Source of the DNA: Sphingomonas sp. J315
GTDB taxonomy: Bacteria > Pseudomonadota > Alphaproteobacteria > Sphingomonadales > Sphingomonadaceae
Assembly (NCBI RefSeq): GCF_024666595.1
Contig: NZ_CP088296.1
Location: forward strand, 2,842,501-2,906,500
Direction of reading: 5' to 3'
DNA: 64,000 nt
Part shown: positions 34,065 through 43,880 of the stretch, one piece after another
Layout: every line of letters begins with the position of its first letter
Position numbering within the stretch: position 1 is the first letter of the stretch
Position numbers and translations under genes: made by a program
The notes under the pieces: generated by a model
What the model was told of the DNA's origin: nothing
Databases searched by the model: none
What the model saw: only the letters and a program-made list of their open reading frames with translations

Positions 34065-35365
34065 TGGCGCGCCGCTCCTCGAACCTCGGCGTGTTTCTCA
34101 ACGGGCGCCACGTTGGAAAGCTGGCGCGGGCTGCAAACGGGGCGGTCAGTTTCTCTTATGCGGAAACCTGGCTGGACTGGGACCATGCACTCCCGGTCTC
34201 CCTGTCGATGCCGCTCGACACACTTGCCTATAGTGGATCAAGCGTAACGGCAGTTTTCGACAATCTGCTCCCTGACAATGACAGCATCCGTCGAAGAATT
34301 GCAGAACGTGTCGGTGCGGCGGGCGCTGACGCCTATAGCCTCCTTGAGGCGGTTGGTCGTGATTGCGTCGGGGCGCTTCAGTTCCTGCCGGAGGGGCAGG
34401 AGCCCGGGCCGCTCAACAACATCGAAGCCGAGCCGGTAGACGACGACGCGATTGAAGCGATGATCGCAAATCTCGGACGGTCTCCCTTGGGCCTGGAGCC
34501 TGATGACGCCTTTCGTATCTCAATTGCAGGGGCGCAGGAAAAAACCGCATTGCTCAGGTGGAATGGACGGTGGAACAAGCCATTGGGAACGACGCCAACC
34601 ACCCATATTTTCAAGCCGCAGATCGGCACGTTGCCCAATGGCATCGATCTCTCGAACAGTGTCGAAAACGAGCACCTTTGTCTCAAGTTTCTGGCTAATC
34701 TCGGCCTTCCGACCGCATCCACGGCGATCGAGCATTTCAACGATCGAGTTGCGCTTGTCGTTGAACGTTTCGACCGGGCATGGGCGCGTGACGGGCGCCT
34801 CCACCGCGTACCGCAGGAAGACGTCTGCCAGGCGCTATCTGTCCCACCCACGCGCAAATATGAGGACCATGGGGGGCCGGGGGTTTGTGATGTCCTGAAG
34901 CTTTTCGAGGGCAGCGGCCGTCCGCATGATGATCGACGCGCCTTCATGAAGGCAACGATCGCGTTCTGGCTGATTGGCGCCACCGACGGCCATGCAAAGA
35001 ACTTCAGCCTGTTCCTTCAATCAGCGGGTGGGTTTTACGCGACCCCGCTTTACGATGTCATTTCCGCTGAGCCGAGCGCTGCATCGCATCAGGTCAATCG
35101 CCGCCAGATGCGACTGGCGATGGCGATCGGGGACCGACGCCGGTATCGGCTCGACGAGATTTCGCCGCGGCACTTCATCCAGACCGCTGCAAGGGCCGGA
35201 TATGACCAGGATCTGACGCGCGAAATTCTCCACGAGCTGCGGGACCAGGCGGAAGACGCATTCAATGTTGCAGCCGCGGCGATGGCAACTGACAGCCTGG
35301 CAGCCCTCATCGATCCGATCGGTGCGGCGATCAGAAGCCGGGTCCGTCAGATCGAGCATATCTGA
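34064..35365 (+). CDS. hipA: HipA-type serine/threonine kinase toxin
   Basis: The toxin of the pair; HipA of E. coli phosphorylates glutamyl-tRNA synthetase and so stops growth. The 433-residue protein has the N-terminal couple_hipA domain (NLGVFLNGRHVGKL), the HipA_N part with FDNLLPDN, the ATP-loop GAQEKTALLRW, the catalytic DGHAKNFS and the metal-binding PLYDVIS. All key residues are present, so it should be active. Because it lies between the integrase and the conjugation genes, it may stabilise the element by post-segregational killing. Confidence 0.93.
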   Translation: MARRSSNLGVFLNGRHVGKLARAANGAVSFSYAETWLDWDHALPVSLSMPLDTLAYSGSSVTAVFDNLLPDNDSIRRRIAERVGAAGADAYSLLEAVGRDCVGALQFLPEGQEPGPLNNIEAEPVDDDAIEAMIANLGRSPLGLEPDDAFRISIAGAQEKTALLRWNGRWNKPLGTTPTTHIFKPQIGTLPNGIDLSNSVENEHLCLKFLANLGLPTASTAIEHFNDRVALVVERFDRAWARDGRLHRVPQEDVCQALSVPPTRKYEDHGGPGVCDVLKLFEGSGRPHDDRRAFMKATIAFWLIGATDGHAKNFSLFLQSAGGFYATPLYDVISAEPSAASHQVNRRQMRLAMAIGDRRRYRLDEISPRHFIQTAARAGYDQDLTREILHELRDQAEDAFNVAAAAMATDSLAALIDPIGAAIRSRVRQIEHI

Positions 35366-35391
35366 TCCCCGCACGTTCGAGCGAGGCTCGC

Positions 35392-35446
35392 CTATCGATC
35401 AAAAATCCCGCCGAAAATGATCGATAGACATGGCTCCTATCGATCA
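35392..35446. repeat. triple CTATCGATCA repeat between hipA and alpA
   Basis: CTATCGATCA lies at 35392-35401 and 35437-35446, and its reverse complement TGATCGATAG at 35418-35427. The first two make a perfect 10-bp stem with a 16-base AT-rich loop; the third overlaps the last codons of alpA. It may be a bidirectional terminator for the convergent genes, or a binding site for AlpA or a nicking enzyme. Confidence 0.6.
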
Positions 35447-35658
35447 TCGGCGCTTACGCTGCGACCATAGCCCATCGGATTCTTCAGCCAGGCGTCGATC
35501 GCAGACTGGCGCCAGCCTGTACATCGCGTGCCGATCTGAATGCTTTCGGGGAAGCTTCCCTCCTGCATCCGGCGATAGACGGTCGAGCGGCTGAGCCCCG
35601 TATGTTCGAGCACATCACGCAAACGAAGGATGCGATTGGGGGCTGGCGCGTCGGTCAC
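35437..35658 (-). CDS. AlpA-family helix-turn-helix regulator
   Basis: A 73-residue MerR-like DNA-binding protein. ILRLRDVLEHTGLSRSTVYR is the helix-turn-helix; QIGTRCTGWRQSAIDAWLKN is the wing and recognition part typical of AlpA and prophage excisionases. In related elements it sits at the end of the trb cluster and could act as excisionase or regulator of int. The GTG start overlaps the DUF2274 stop by four bases. Confidence 0.85.
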   Translation of the reverse strand: MTDAPAPNRILRLRDVLEHTGLSRSTVYRRMQEGSFPESIQIGTRCTGWRQSAIDAWLKNPMGYGRSVSADDR

Positions 35659-35891
35659 GACACGCGCCCCTGCGCGCCGAGCTTAGCGCGTTCGCGACTG
35701 AACCCGCGGTCGCTGTCGAGAAAGCCCTTCAGCATATAGGGAATAAGGTCGGCGACGGTCTCGGACTGCCCGTACGCGGATCGATAGGCTTCGGCATAGT
35801 CGGCAAGGGCGGCCTGGAGATCGGGCAGGATCGAGATCGTGACCTTGACCGGGGTTCGGTCGGGAATGCGGGGGAGACGGAGGTCAGGCAT
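35655..35891 (-). CDS. DUF2274 family protein
   Basis: A 78-residue protein with MPDLRLPRIPDRTPVKVTIS and a central LQAALADYAEAYRSAYGQ helix, then a conserved LIPYMLKGFLDSDRGF segment. The resemblance to DUF2274 and its fixed place after trbI are what identify it. It looks like a small ribbon-helix-helix-type protein. Role unknown, but almost always linked to trb-type conjugation loci (from memory). Confidence 0.8.
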   Translation of the reverse strand: MPDLRLPRIPDRTPVKVTISILPDLQAALADYAEAYRSAYGQSETVADLIPYMLKGFLDSDRGFSRERAKLGAQGRVS

Positions 35892-35902
35892 GGAAGCTCC
35901 TT

Positions 35903-37128
35903 TCAGTGCCAGGGTTGGAGGATCAGGTCGCGATGCACCACGAGCCGAACCGGCGCGCCGGGACGAATGGTGATGCTCGGCTGAATGTTGAGATTGCGCG
36001 CCGTGATCTGGTCGCCAGCGCGCGCGACATTGTCCTGGGTCGAGCGGCGGATCGCAGCGACGAGATCGCTCTCGCCTGAGAGCGCAAGCTCGGGCGCAAC
36101 CCCGAGCAGGGTCGAAAGCGCAATTCCCTTGAGCAATGACCAGCTGTGGAAATCGACCTTGTCTGCAAGGCCTGCATAGCCCGAGGGATCGCTCGCCGGG
36201 ACCGTATCCAGAGCAAGTGAGGCACCATCGGGAAAGACGATGCGCTGCCAGATCACCAGGGCACGCGACTGGCCGAACGCCACGACGCTGTCATAGCTTC
36301 CGATCAGCCTCGCGCCCTGCGGCACGAGCAGGATCTGCCCGGTCGCACTGTCGAAGACATTCTGCGTTACCTGTGCGGTGACGAGCCCGGGCAGGTCGGA
36401 GCGGATCCCGGTGATGAGGCTGGCGGCGATGACGCTCCCTGCCGAGAGCAGATAGGGCGATGGTGCCGCCTCGACGCGATGCGGATTGATGCGTGTTCCC
36501 TCCGCTGCGCTGTGCGCGAAGGCGATCTTGCGTGCCTGCCCGTTGGCATCGCGTGCAGGGTCAATTGCAGACGCGGATGGCGGGGGCAACACCGACGCTG
36601 GCGTCGGTCGCCGGGGCGAGTGCCGGCAGGCTTGCGCTCGCCGAAGTCGATCGCGTGCCGGTGGCGACCAGCAGCGGCGACTGGCGCGCTGCCCGCTGCG
36701 CTTCCGCGCGGCGCTCGCGTTCGACGCGCGCCCGCTCGGCCGCATCGGATGGGGCTGGCGCAGCGCCGATTGCGCGCTGGTGATCGAGGATCGGCTTGCC
36801 GAGATCGCCCGGCAAAGGCGGGCCGAGCTTCGGCGCATCGCCATAGCTCGACGGGAGGCCGGCAAGCGTATCGGCTGTCGGGCGATTGGCGGGCCCTCCT
36901 TCGTGTTCGACGAGAAGCGGATCGCCGAGCCCTGCCGGGCTGAGCGCAAACCAGGTGATGCTCATCAGAACGAGCGCGGCGGCGCCAGCCCCCGCGATGA
37001 TGATCCCGCGCCGGAACCGGACCGGGCGCGTGGGCCGCGCACGCATGACCAGGCTCTGCGGATCGAGCTTTGGCTCTGGCGCTGCGGGGAGGCGGCGGCG
37101 GGGCCGCTGGTTCGGGCGTCGCGGTCAT
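35903..37128 (-). pseudogene. trbI: conjugal transfer protein TrbI (VirB10), two frameshifts
   Basis: TrbI/VirB10 spans both membranes and links the inner-membrane energy machinery to the outer-membrane core. The start MTATPEPAAPPPPP at 37128 leads to a frame break in the four-G run 37086-37089 and then to PAAPEPKLDPQSLVMRARPT, the single membrane span GIIIAGAGAAALVLMSITWF and a Pro-rich periplasmic stretch. A second break lies in the five-G run 36582-36586, after which the VirB10 C-terminal domain (YLLSAGSVIAASLITGI, LLVPQGARLIGSYDS, VARAGDQITARNLNIQPSI) is complete. Each break fits one extra base. The gene overlaps trbG by one base. Confidence 0.85.
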
Positions 37129-37967
37129 CACCGGCGGCCCCGCCCGGATGTCTCGCGGGTGATCGCTACGACCTGCTGCTTGCGCGTTCCAAGCCGCAGC
37201 TCGGCGCGCTCGAACAGGCGATCGATCACATAGAAGCGTCCGCGCAGCCGGTAGTTGACCAGCTCGGCATTCCCGGTCTCGCCGATGACGAAGACCGGCG
37301 GTGCTTCGCCCTGCGCGACGCTGGCAGGCAGCTCGATAAAGGTCTGGCGACCATCGTCGAATGCGCGGATCGGTCGCCAGTCGGGCTTGTCGCCGCTGAT
37401 CCGATAGTCGAAGCGCAGGCGATCGAGCGCCATCTCCTGTGCGACCGGCGCGCTTGCCCGCGCCTGCGCCTCCGCGCGGTCGAGCGCGATCAGCGCGTCC
37501 TGCGGATAGGTCCAGGAAAGGCGCGTCATAGCGTTTGCTCGCGTACTGACCAGCGCAAGGTGATAGCTGCGACGATCGGTGGTGATGACAAGGTTGGTGG
37601 TCAGCCCGGAGGCGATCGGCTTGACGAGAATATGGGTGCGGCGCATCGCACCTGCGCCGCTGGTCGTGTCGCCAATGACCCAGCGTGTGGTATCGCCCGC
37701 CGCGACCGCGATCAGCGTCTCGCCGGGCTGCAATGCAATGTCGGTCACCCGCTCGGGCGCGGCAAGCAGCTGATAGATCGCGCCCTCGCTCCAGCTGTGA
37801 ACCTGCGCGGCATGGATCTGCACTGCGTCTGCAGGGGTGCGGGTCGCGGCGCGGTTCGCCGCCGCGACTTCGCCGGCCGGTGTCCGCTTTGGTCGCTCGG
37901 GCAGCGGCGCCGTGGCGATCAGGGCAGACGCTGCGCTCGCAAGCGCAAGAGATGAGAGGAGGATCAT
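37128..37967 (-). CDS. trbG: P-type conjugative transfer protein TrbG (VirB9)
   Basis: A periplasmic/outer-membrane core component of the secretion channel, 279 residues. A signal-like N-terminus (MILLSSLALASAASALIATA) is followed by the VirB9/CagX domain with YQLLAAPERVTDIALQPGE and RWVIGDTTSG, and a C-terminal VNYRLRGRFYVIDRLFERAEL motif. Starts overlap with trbF (ATGA). Intact. Confidence 0.93.
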   Translation of the reverse strand: MILLSSLALASAASALIATAPLPERPKRTPAGEVAAANRAATRTPADAVQIHAAQVHSWSEGAIYQLLAAPERVTDIALQPGETLIAVAAGDTTRWVIGDTTSGAGAMRRTHILVKPIASGLTTNLVITTDRRSYHLALVSTRANAMTRLSWTYPQDALIALDRAEAQARASAPVAQEMALDRLRFDYRISGDKPDWRPIRAFDDGRQTFIELPASVAQGEAPPVFVIGETGNAELVNYRLRGRFYVIDRLFERAELRLGTRKQQVVAITRETSGRGRR

Positions 37968-38764
37968 GGCCGTGTCTCCAGTGGCGAGGGAAGGGGCGTG
38001 TCCGCCAGATTGGGGTCGAGCGGCGAACCGAGCGGAAGGTTGGCGGATGGGGCCGAGCGGGGCGTCGGGGCGGACGCCGGAACATCGAGCTCCCGGCTCC
38101 AGTCGATCGCATCGACATAGAGGCCGAGCGGGTTCTTGCGGAGGATCTCGGCCGATTTCGGCGGCTTGACCTCAACCGTCAGGATCGCGGTCCAGCGACT
38201 GCTGCCCGTCTCGTCGCCGCGCTCGAACCGGGTCTCGGTCCATTTGACCTGGAACGAGCGGTCGGAGGCGCGCACGACGCTCGTCACCTCGACCGAGACG
38301 GTGCGCTCGCCGATCCGCTCGAACGGCCGGGCGGCGCGGGCATATTGGTCGAGCATGCGCGCGCCGCGCTGGGTCACCTGATCATAGGCCGAGAGCCAGT
38401 CGCGGCGCATCAGGACCGGATCGAGCGACACCGTCCGGATCGCGGTGACAAAGCGCGCGAGATGCCATGCAATCTGGGGATCGCTGGGATTATAGTCGCG
38501 GCCGGCGGGTGCAACGCTGCGCGCTTCGCCGAGCTTGTCGACCTCGACCACATAGGGCGTGATCCGGCTCTGCATCGATTGCCAGACCAGGGCCGCCGCT
38601 AGGCCCGAGGCGAGCGCAAGCCCACCAAACGCCATGAGCCGCCAGTTGCGTGCCTGCGCACGCGCCGACCCGATCCGCTCGTCCCAGAGCTGGCCCGCAC
38701 GGGCGAAGGGTGTGTCGGGCTCGCCGGTTTGCCCATAGCGCTGGATGCTTCGCTTGAAGATCAT
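37964..38764 (-). CDS. trbF: conjugal transfer protein TrbF (VirB8)
   Basis: An inner-membrane bitopic protein of 266 residues. The N-terminal FKRSIQRYGQTGEPDTPFAR is conserved in TrbF, one membrane span follows (LMAFGGLALASGLAAALVW), and the periplasmic VirB8-like domain includes LVWQSMQSRITPYVVEVDKLGE, then VKWTETRFERGDE. It nucleates channel assembly. Overlaps trbG. Confidence 0.93.
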   Translation of the reverse strand: MIFKRSIQRYGQTGEPDTPFARAGQLWDERIGSARAQARNWRLMAFGGLALASGLAAALVWQSMQSRITPYVVEVDKLGEARSVAPAGRDYNPSDPQIAWHLARFVTAIRTVSLDPVLMRRDWLSAYDQVTQRGARMLDQYARAARPFERIGERTVSVEVTSVVRASDRSFQVKWTETRFERGDETGSSRWTAILTVEVKPPKSAEILRKNPLGLYVDAIDWSRELDVPASAPTPRSAPSANLPLGSPLDPNLADTPLPSPLETRP

Positions 38765-38767
38765 GGC

Positions 38768-40063
38768 TCAGTCGTCCTTTTCCTTGATGTCGGGGGTGGC
38801 GGAGGCACCGCCGCTGTCACCCGAGCGCAGCGCGTGGAGCGCGACCTGACGATGGTGACGGCCGCTCTGCTGCGCCTGCATCGCGCGCGCCCATCCCGGC
38901 GTCGCCGAAGCCTCGCCAGACGCCGGTGAGGGAGACGTGCCGCTGAGCGCGTGCCAGGCACCTGCGCGCCCGCGTTCGGCGGCGTCCGCAAGGCCAAGCC
39001 CGCTCGAGAGCTTCGCGCGCACCGTGTTGGTTGCGGCACGGGCGACACCGCCAAGGCCCGCTGCGGCCGAGGGCATTTCTGCCGTATCGCGCCCGAGCCG
39101 ATAGGCGCTGGACGCTGCGCTTCCCATGCTGGTGCCAGCGCGCACCGCCCCGAGAGCCGTGCCGCCAAGCGCGCGTGCAGCGCCGATCCCGGCACCGCCC
39201 GCAATCATGGTGACGCCGGCAGCACCTGCCATCGTTCCGAGCGCAGCACCCGCGCCCAGTTGTGGTGCGCCCGCGACCAGACCGGTCGCGATACCCGGCC
39301 CGAAGATGCCGAGGCCGAACAGGGTAAGAGCTGCGAGCACAAGGCTCATCGCCTGGCCGATATCGGGCTCGCGCCCCTGCAGCGCTTCGCTGAACTCGAC
39401 GAAGAAGCCCGAACCGATACCGATGATGACGGCGAGCACCATCACCTTGATGCCCGAGGTGACGACATGGCCCAGCACCCGTTCGGCGAGAAAGCTGGTG
39501 CGGTTCCACAGCGCAAAGGGCACGAGCACGAAACCGGCGAGCGCGGTCAGCTTGAACTCGAGGATGGTGACGAACATCTGCACCGCGAGGATGAAGAAGG
39601 CGATGATGACGATCGCCCAGGCGAAGAGCAGCACCGCGATTGTCAGGAAATTCTCGAAGAAGCTGACAAACCCCATCATTTCGGCGACCTGATCGAGGAG
39701 CGGCCAGGCAGCGCTGAAGCCCGTCCCGGCAAGCCGTCCGGGGCGCAGCAGATCCTCCGCCGAGATCGTGCCGCCGCCAGCGGTCAGACCGGCCCGCGCG
39801 AAGGAATTGAAGATGATGTCGGCCAGCGTCGCGAATTCGCTCAGGATGAAGGCGAAGGCGCCGACATAGAGGATTTTCTTGAGCAGGCGGCCGAGCACAT
39901 CCTGGTCGGGGGTGAATGCCCAAAACAGCCCGGCGAGCGTGATGTCGATCCCGATCAGCGTCGCGGTCAGAAACGCGATATCGGGGCCGAGCAGACCGAA
40001 CCCGCTGTCGATGTAGCGGATGAAGTCGGCCATGAACCGGTCGATGACGTTGAGGTCGTTCAT
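38768..40063 (-). CDS. trbL: P-type conjugative transfer protein TrbL (VirB6)
   Basis: A polytopic inner-membrane channel component of 431 residues. The N-terminal two thirds holds at least five hydrophobic spans (for instance IAVLLFAWAIVIIAFFILAV and the stretch after QAMSLVLAALTLFGLGIF). The C-terminal third is Ala/Gly-rich and hydrophilic with many repeats of small residues, as usual for TrbL. Intact. Confidence 0.93.
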   Translation of the reverse strand: MNDLNVIDRFMADFIRYIDSGFGLLGPDIAFLTATLIGIDITLAGLFWAFTPDQDVLGRLLKKILYVGAFAFILSEFATLADIIFNSFARAGLTAGGGTISAEDLLRPGRLAGTGFSAAWPLLDQVAEMMGFVSFFENFLTIAVLLFAWAIVIIAFFILAVQMFVTILEFKLTALAGFVLVPFALWNRTSFLAERVLGHVVTSGIKVMVLAVIIGIGSGFFVEFSEALQGREPDIGQAMSLVLAALTLFGLGIFGPGIATGLVAGAPQLGAGAALGTMAGAAGVTMIAGGAGIGAARALGGTALGAVRAGTSMGSAASSAYRLGRDTAEMPSAAAGLGGVARAATNTVRAKLSSGLGLADAAERGRAGAWHALSGTSPSPASGEASATPGWARAMQAQQSGRHHRQVALHALRSGDSGGASATPDIKEKDD

Positions 40064-40096
40064 GTCTCGCCATTTCCGAGCCTTGAGTGAAGAGGT

Positions 40097-40139
40097 CCGC
40101 GAGGCGCCCCCGAGGGGGGCGAAGAGGAGCGCCTCGCGG
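40097..40139. repeat. hairpin in the trbJ-trbL gap
   Basis: A 10-bp perfect stem, CCGCGAGGCG (40097-40106) with CGCCTCGCGG (40130-40139), encloses a smaller C/G stem. It sits in the 125-bp gap where other trb loci carry the entry-exclusion gene trbK, which is missing here. It could lower expression of the distal genes or be a deletion scar. Confidence 0.5.
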
Positions 40140-40188
40140 TGGACGGCGGCAGGGAGGCAAAGACCCGCCGCCGCCCGCCGGCGCGCGC

Positions 40189-40923
40189 CTAGTCGCCGCC
40201 CGGGGGCGGGGCGGTGTAGGCGGTGCCGGAGCCGAGAAACTGCCTGGTGGCCGCGCGCGCTTCGGCCTGGGCGCGGGCGCGGCGTGCGGCCTCGATCGCC
40301 TCGGCGCGATATTGGGCCGCGGTCAGGCTCTGAAGCTGCAGCTGCTGCTTGGCGAGCAGGGCAAGCAGCTGGTTGCCCGCCTGGCTGACCTCGAGCGCGC
40401 CGCGCGCGTCCTGGCTGCGCTGGCTGATCGCGGCGAGGGAGCCCATGTCGGCGCGGACATTCTCGACGACCTGTGCCTGGACGCGCATCGTCTGTTGATA
40501 GGCCTGCATCGCGGTATCGAGCCGGGCGCGCGCGCCCGCCACCCGCGCATCGGTGTCGAGCGCATCGACCCCGACGCGGGGAAACAGCCGCTCGAACTGT
40601 GCGTCGAGCTGATCGACGCGAAAGCTGATGCCCTGCGCGCGGTCCATCAGCGTGTCGATCTGCGCAAGCCGCGCCTTGAGCGCCTCGAACTGCGGGAACT
40701 CACCCGGCTTCATGTTCTTGGCCATATTGGCGAGCATCGTCGCTTCATTCTGGAGCGACTGGATCTGGTTGTTGATCTGGCTGAGCGCGCGTGCCGCAGT
40801 GAGCAGGTTCTGCGCATAGTTGGTCGGGTCGAACACGCTGATCTGCGCGGAGGCCGGCGCGGCCAGCATCGGCGTCGCAAGCGCGATTGTGATGGCGGCT
40901 CTGAACAGGGGACGGGGCATCAT
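40189..40923 (-). CDS. trbJ: P-type conjugative transfer protein TrbJ (VirB5)
   Basis: A 244-residue periplasmic protein. A signal peptide (MPRPLFRAAITIALATPMLAAPASA) is followed by NYAQNLLTAARALSQINNQI, a long helical coiled-coil region rich in Gln and Ala, and a C-terminus ending TAYTAPPPGGD. VirB5-type proteins sit at the pilus tip. The start overlaps closely with the trbE stop (3 bp apart). Confidence 0.93.
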   Translation of the reverse strand: MMPRPLFRAAITIALATPMLAAPASAQISVFDPTNYAQNLLTAARALSQINNQIQSLQNEATMLANMAKNMKPGEFPQFEALKARLAQIDTLMDRAQGISFRVDQLDAQFERLFPRVGVDALDTDARVAGARARLDTAMQAYQQTMRVQAQVVENVRADMGSLAAISQRSQDARGALEVSQAGNQLLALLAKQQLQLQSLTAAQYRAEAIEAARRARAQAEARAATRQFLGSGTAYTAPPPGGD

Positions 40924-40926
40924 GGG

Positions 40927-43880
40927 TCAGGACTCCTTGGAGAGCGGGGCAGGGGCACCGGCCAGGAGCGCGGCTGCCCAGTCGAGGCCGGCAAGGGAAA
41001 GGAAGCGGGCAGCAAATTGGTCGGGGCCGTGTTCGGCGAGGATCGCGTCGATCCGCTTCTGCGTCTGCGCGTCCGACGCGCCGCACAGCGCGAGCGCGAT
41101 CGGTCCGAGGCCCAGTTCGAACAGGCGGTTTCCGCGTGCCGACTGGAGATAATAGTCGCGCTTGGGGGCCGCGCGGGCGATCAGCTCGATCTGTCGGTCG
41201 TTGAGTCCGAACCGCGCATAGGCGTCGCGTCCCTGTGGTTCCTGGGCACGCGCATTGGGGAGCAGGATCCGCTGGGGGCAGCTTTCGATGATCGCGGGCG
41301 CGATCGGGCTGTCGGCGATGTCGGCGAGGCTCTGGGTAGCGAACACCACCGCGACATTCTTCTTGCGCAGGGTCTTGAGCCATTCGCGGATGCGCGCGGC
41401 GAAGAGCGGATGGTCGACGAAGATCCACGCCTCGTCGAGGACGAGCAGGGTGGGGCGGCCGTCAAACCGCTCCTCGAGGCGGTGGAACAGATAGGTGAGC
41501 AACGGAGCGACGACGCCCTGCTGTCCCATCAGGGCCTCGGTCTCGAAACACTGCAGGTCGCAAAGGGCAAGATCGTCCTGCGCTGCATCGAGCATGCGTC
41601 CGAACGGGCCCTCGAGCGTGTAGGGCGCCAGCGCCGAGCGCAGCGCCGCCGACTGGAGCAGCAGTGACAGGCCGGTCAGCGTGCGTTCCTCGACCGGCGC
41701 GGTGGCAAGACTCGAGAGCGCCGACCAGACCGCTTCCCTGATCTCGGGGGTGAGCGCCACGCCTTCATAGCTGAGCAGGGCGCCGATCCATTCGCCAGCC
41801 CAGGCCTGTTCATGCGGCCGGTCGATGCGCGCGAGCGGCTGGAAAGCGAGCGGCGCGCCAGCGTCCTCGCCGCCAAGGCCCAGCGCATGATGTGCGCCGC
41901 CACAGGCGAGCACTGCCGCGCGCGCCGAAAAGCCCTTGTCGAAGATATAGATCTGCGCGCCCGGATAGCGGCGGAACTGGAGGGCGAGCAGCGCGAGCAA
42001 CACCGACTTGCCCGCACCGGTCGGTCCCACCATCAGCATATGGCCGACATCGCCGACATGGGTCGAGAGGCGGAACGGGGTCGATCCGCTCGTCTGGGCG
42101 TAGAGCAAGGGCGGGCCGCCCAGATGCCGGTTGCCGGCAGGTCCCGCCCAGACACTTGAGAGCGGCATCAGATGGGCAAGGTTGAGCGTGTGGACGAGCG
42201 GCTGGCGGACATTGGCGTAGACGTGCCCGGGCAGTGACGAGAGCCAGGCCTCGACCGCGTTGATGCTCTCGCGCATTGTTGCAAAGCCGAGCCCGTTGAT
42301 CACCCGTTCGACCGCGCGGACCTTTTCCTCGACGCGTGCGCGGTCCGGATCGGCCAGCGTCACCGTCATGGTGAGGTAGCCAAAGCCGACATGGTCGCCG
42401 CCCAGTTCCTGGAGCGCGAGATCGGCATCGACGACCTTGTTGTCGGCATCGCTGTCGAGCAGGGGTGATGCCTGATTGGTCATCACTTCGCGCAGCAGCT
42501 GGGCGACCGACTTGCGCTTGTTGAACCACATCCGACGCAGCCGCGTCAGCGCCCGGTTCGCATCGGACTTGTCGAGCGCAATAAAGCGGCTCGTCCAGCG
42601 ATAGCCGAAATCGAGATGGTTGAGCGCGTCGAGCAGACCCGGACGGCTCATATTGGGAAAGCCGGCGATGGTGAGCGTGCGCAGATGTTCGGCCCCGAGC
42701 ATCGGCTCGAGCCCGCCGACCAGCGGTTCATCGACGATCAGCGCGTCGAGATAGATCGGCGTCTCGGGCACCGCGATCGGATGTCGCCGGGTCGAGACGC
42801 AGCCATGGAGATAGGTGAGCAGTTCGCCGGTGCCGAGCGCATCCATCTGCGGCATGAAGCTCGCGAAGAGATCCGCGATCCGGTCGGTCTGCAGCCGACA
42901 TGGTCGCCGCCCAGTTCCTGGAGCGCGAGATCGGCATCGACGACCTTGTTGTCGGCATCGCTGTCGAGCAGGGGTGATGCCTGATTGGTCATCACTTCGC
43001 GCAGCAGCTGGGCGACCGACTTGCGCTTGTTGAACCACATCCGACGCAGCCGCGTCAGCGCCCGGTTCGCATCGGACTTGTCGAGCGCAATAAAGCGGCT
43101 CGTCCAGCGATAGCCGAAATCGAGATGGTTGAGCGCGTCGAGCAGACCCGGACGGCTCATATTGGGAAAGCCGGCGATGGTGAGCGTGCGCAGATGTTCG
43201 GCCCCGAGCATCGGCTCGAGCCCGCCGACCAGCGGTTCATCGACGATCAGCGCGTCGAGATAGATCGGCGTCTCGGGCACCGCGATCGGATGTCGCCGGG
43301 TCGAGACGCAGCCATGGAGATAGGTGAGCAGTTCGCCGGTGCCGAGCGCATCCATCTGCGGCATGAAGCTCGCGAAGAGATCCGCGATCCGGTCGGTCTG
43401 CGCCACAAAGGCGGAGAGATCCGCACGCCAGTCGCGGGCGGCGTCGGCCGCAGGGCGCTCGACCAGCCTGCGACCGGCGCGCTCGCCCGCATCGGCGGGC
43501 GGCAGCCAGACCAAAGTCATGTGAAAGCGGCTTTCGAAATGCGCGCCTTCCGCCTCGAACCCGGCACGGCGCTCGGCATCGACCAGTGCGGACGCGGGAT
43601 CGGGAAAGGGGCTCTCAGGATATTCGATCGCCGCGCGGCGTTCGGCTTCGAAGAACAGCGCCCAGCCCGTACCGAGACGGCGCAGCGCATTGTTGGCGCG
43701 TGCACAGGCGGCGACCAGTTCGCCCTGCGTGGCACTTTCGAGATCGGGACCGCGAAAGGCGAAGCTGCGCTGAAAGCTGCCATCCTTGTTGAGGACGACG
43801 CCGTCGGCGACCAGCGCCGCCCAGGGCAGATGATCGGCAAGCCGGTTGGGCGCGGCGCGATATTCGCGCAGGTTCAGCAT
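40927..43880 (-). pseudogene. trbE: conjugal transfer ATPase TrbE (VirB4), broken by a 509-bp tandem duplication
   Basis: TrbE/VirB4 powers pilus assembly and DNA transfer. The start MLNLREYRAAPNRLADHLPW is at 43880. The protein reads through TGWALFFEAERRAAIEY and LLTYLHGCVSTRRHPI down to QELGGDHVG, then a duplicated 509-bp block (42384-42892 copied as 42893-43401) throws it out of frame, ending at 42738 after 380 residues. The second half, with Walker A GPTGAGKSVLLALLALQFR and Walker B LVLDEAWIFVDHPLF, is complete in another frame and ends at 40927. Removing one copy gives 814 residues, the normal length. Either an assembly error or a true inactivation. Confidence 0.9.
42384..43401. repeat. 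509-bp direct tandem duplication inside trbE
   Basis: Copy 1 is 42384-42892 and copy 2 is 42893-43401. I compared them at both ends and across several internal stretches and saw no difference. 509 is not a multiple of three, so it disrupts the frame. The near-identity implies a very recent event or an assembly artefact. Confidence 0.9.

Noticed and set aside
36367..38175. 602-residue minus-strand frame across trbF, trbG and trbI
   Set aside because: A shadow through most of its length; only a short piece near 37128-37090 is the real start of trbI.
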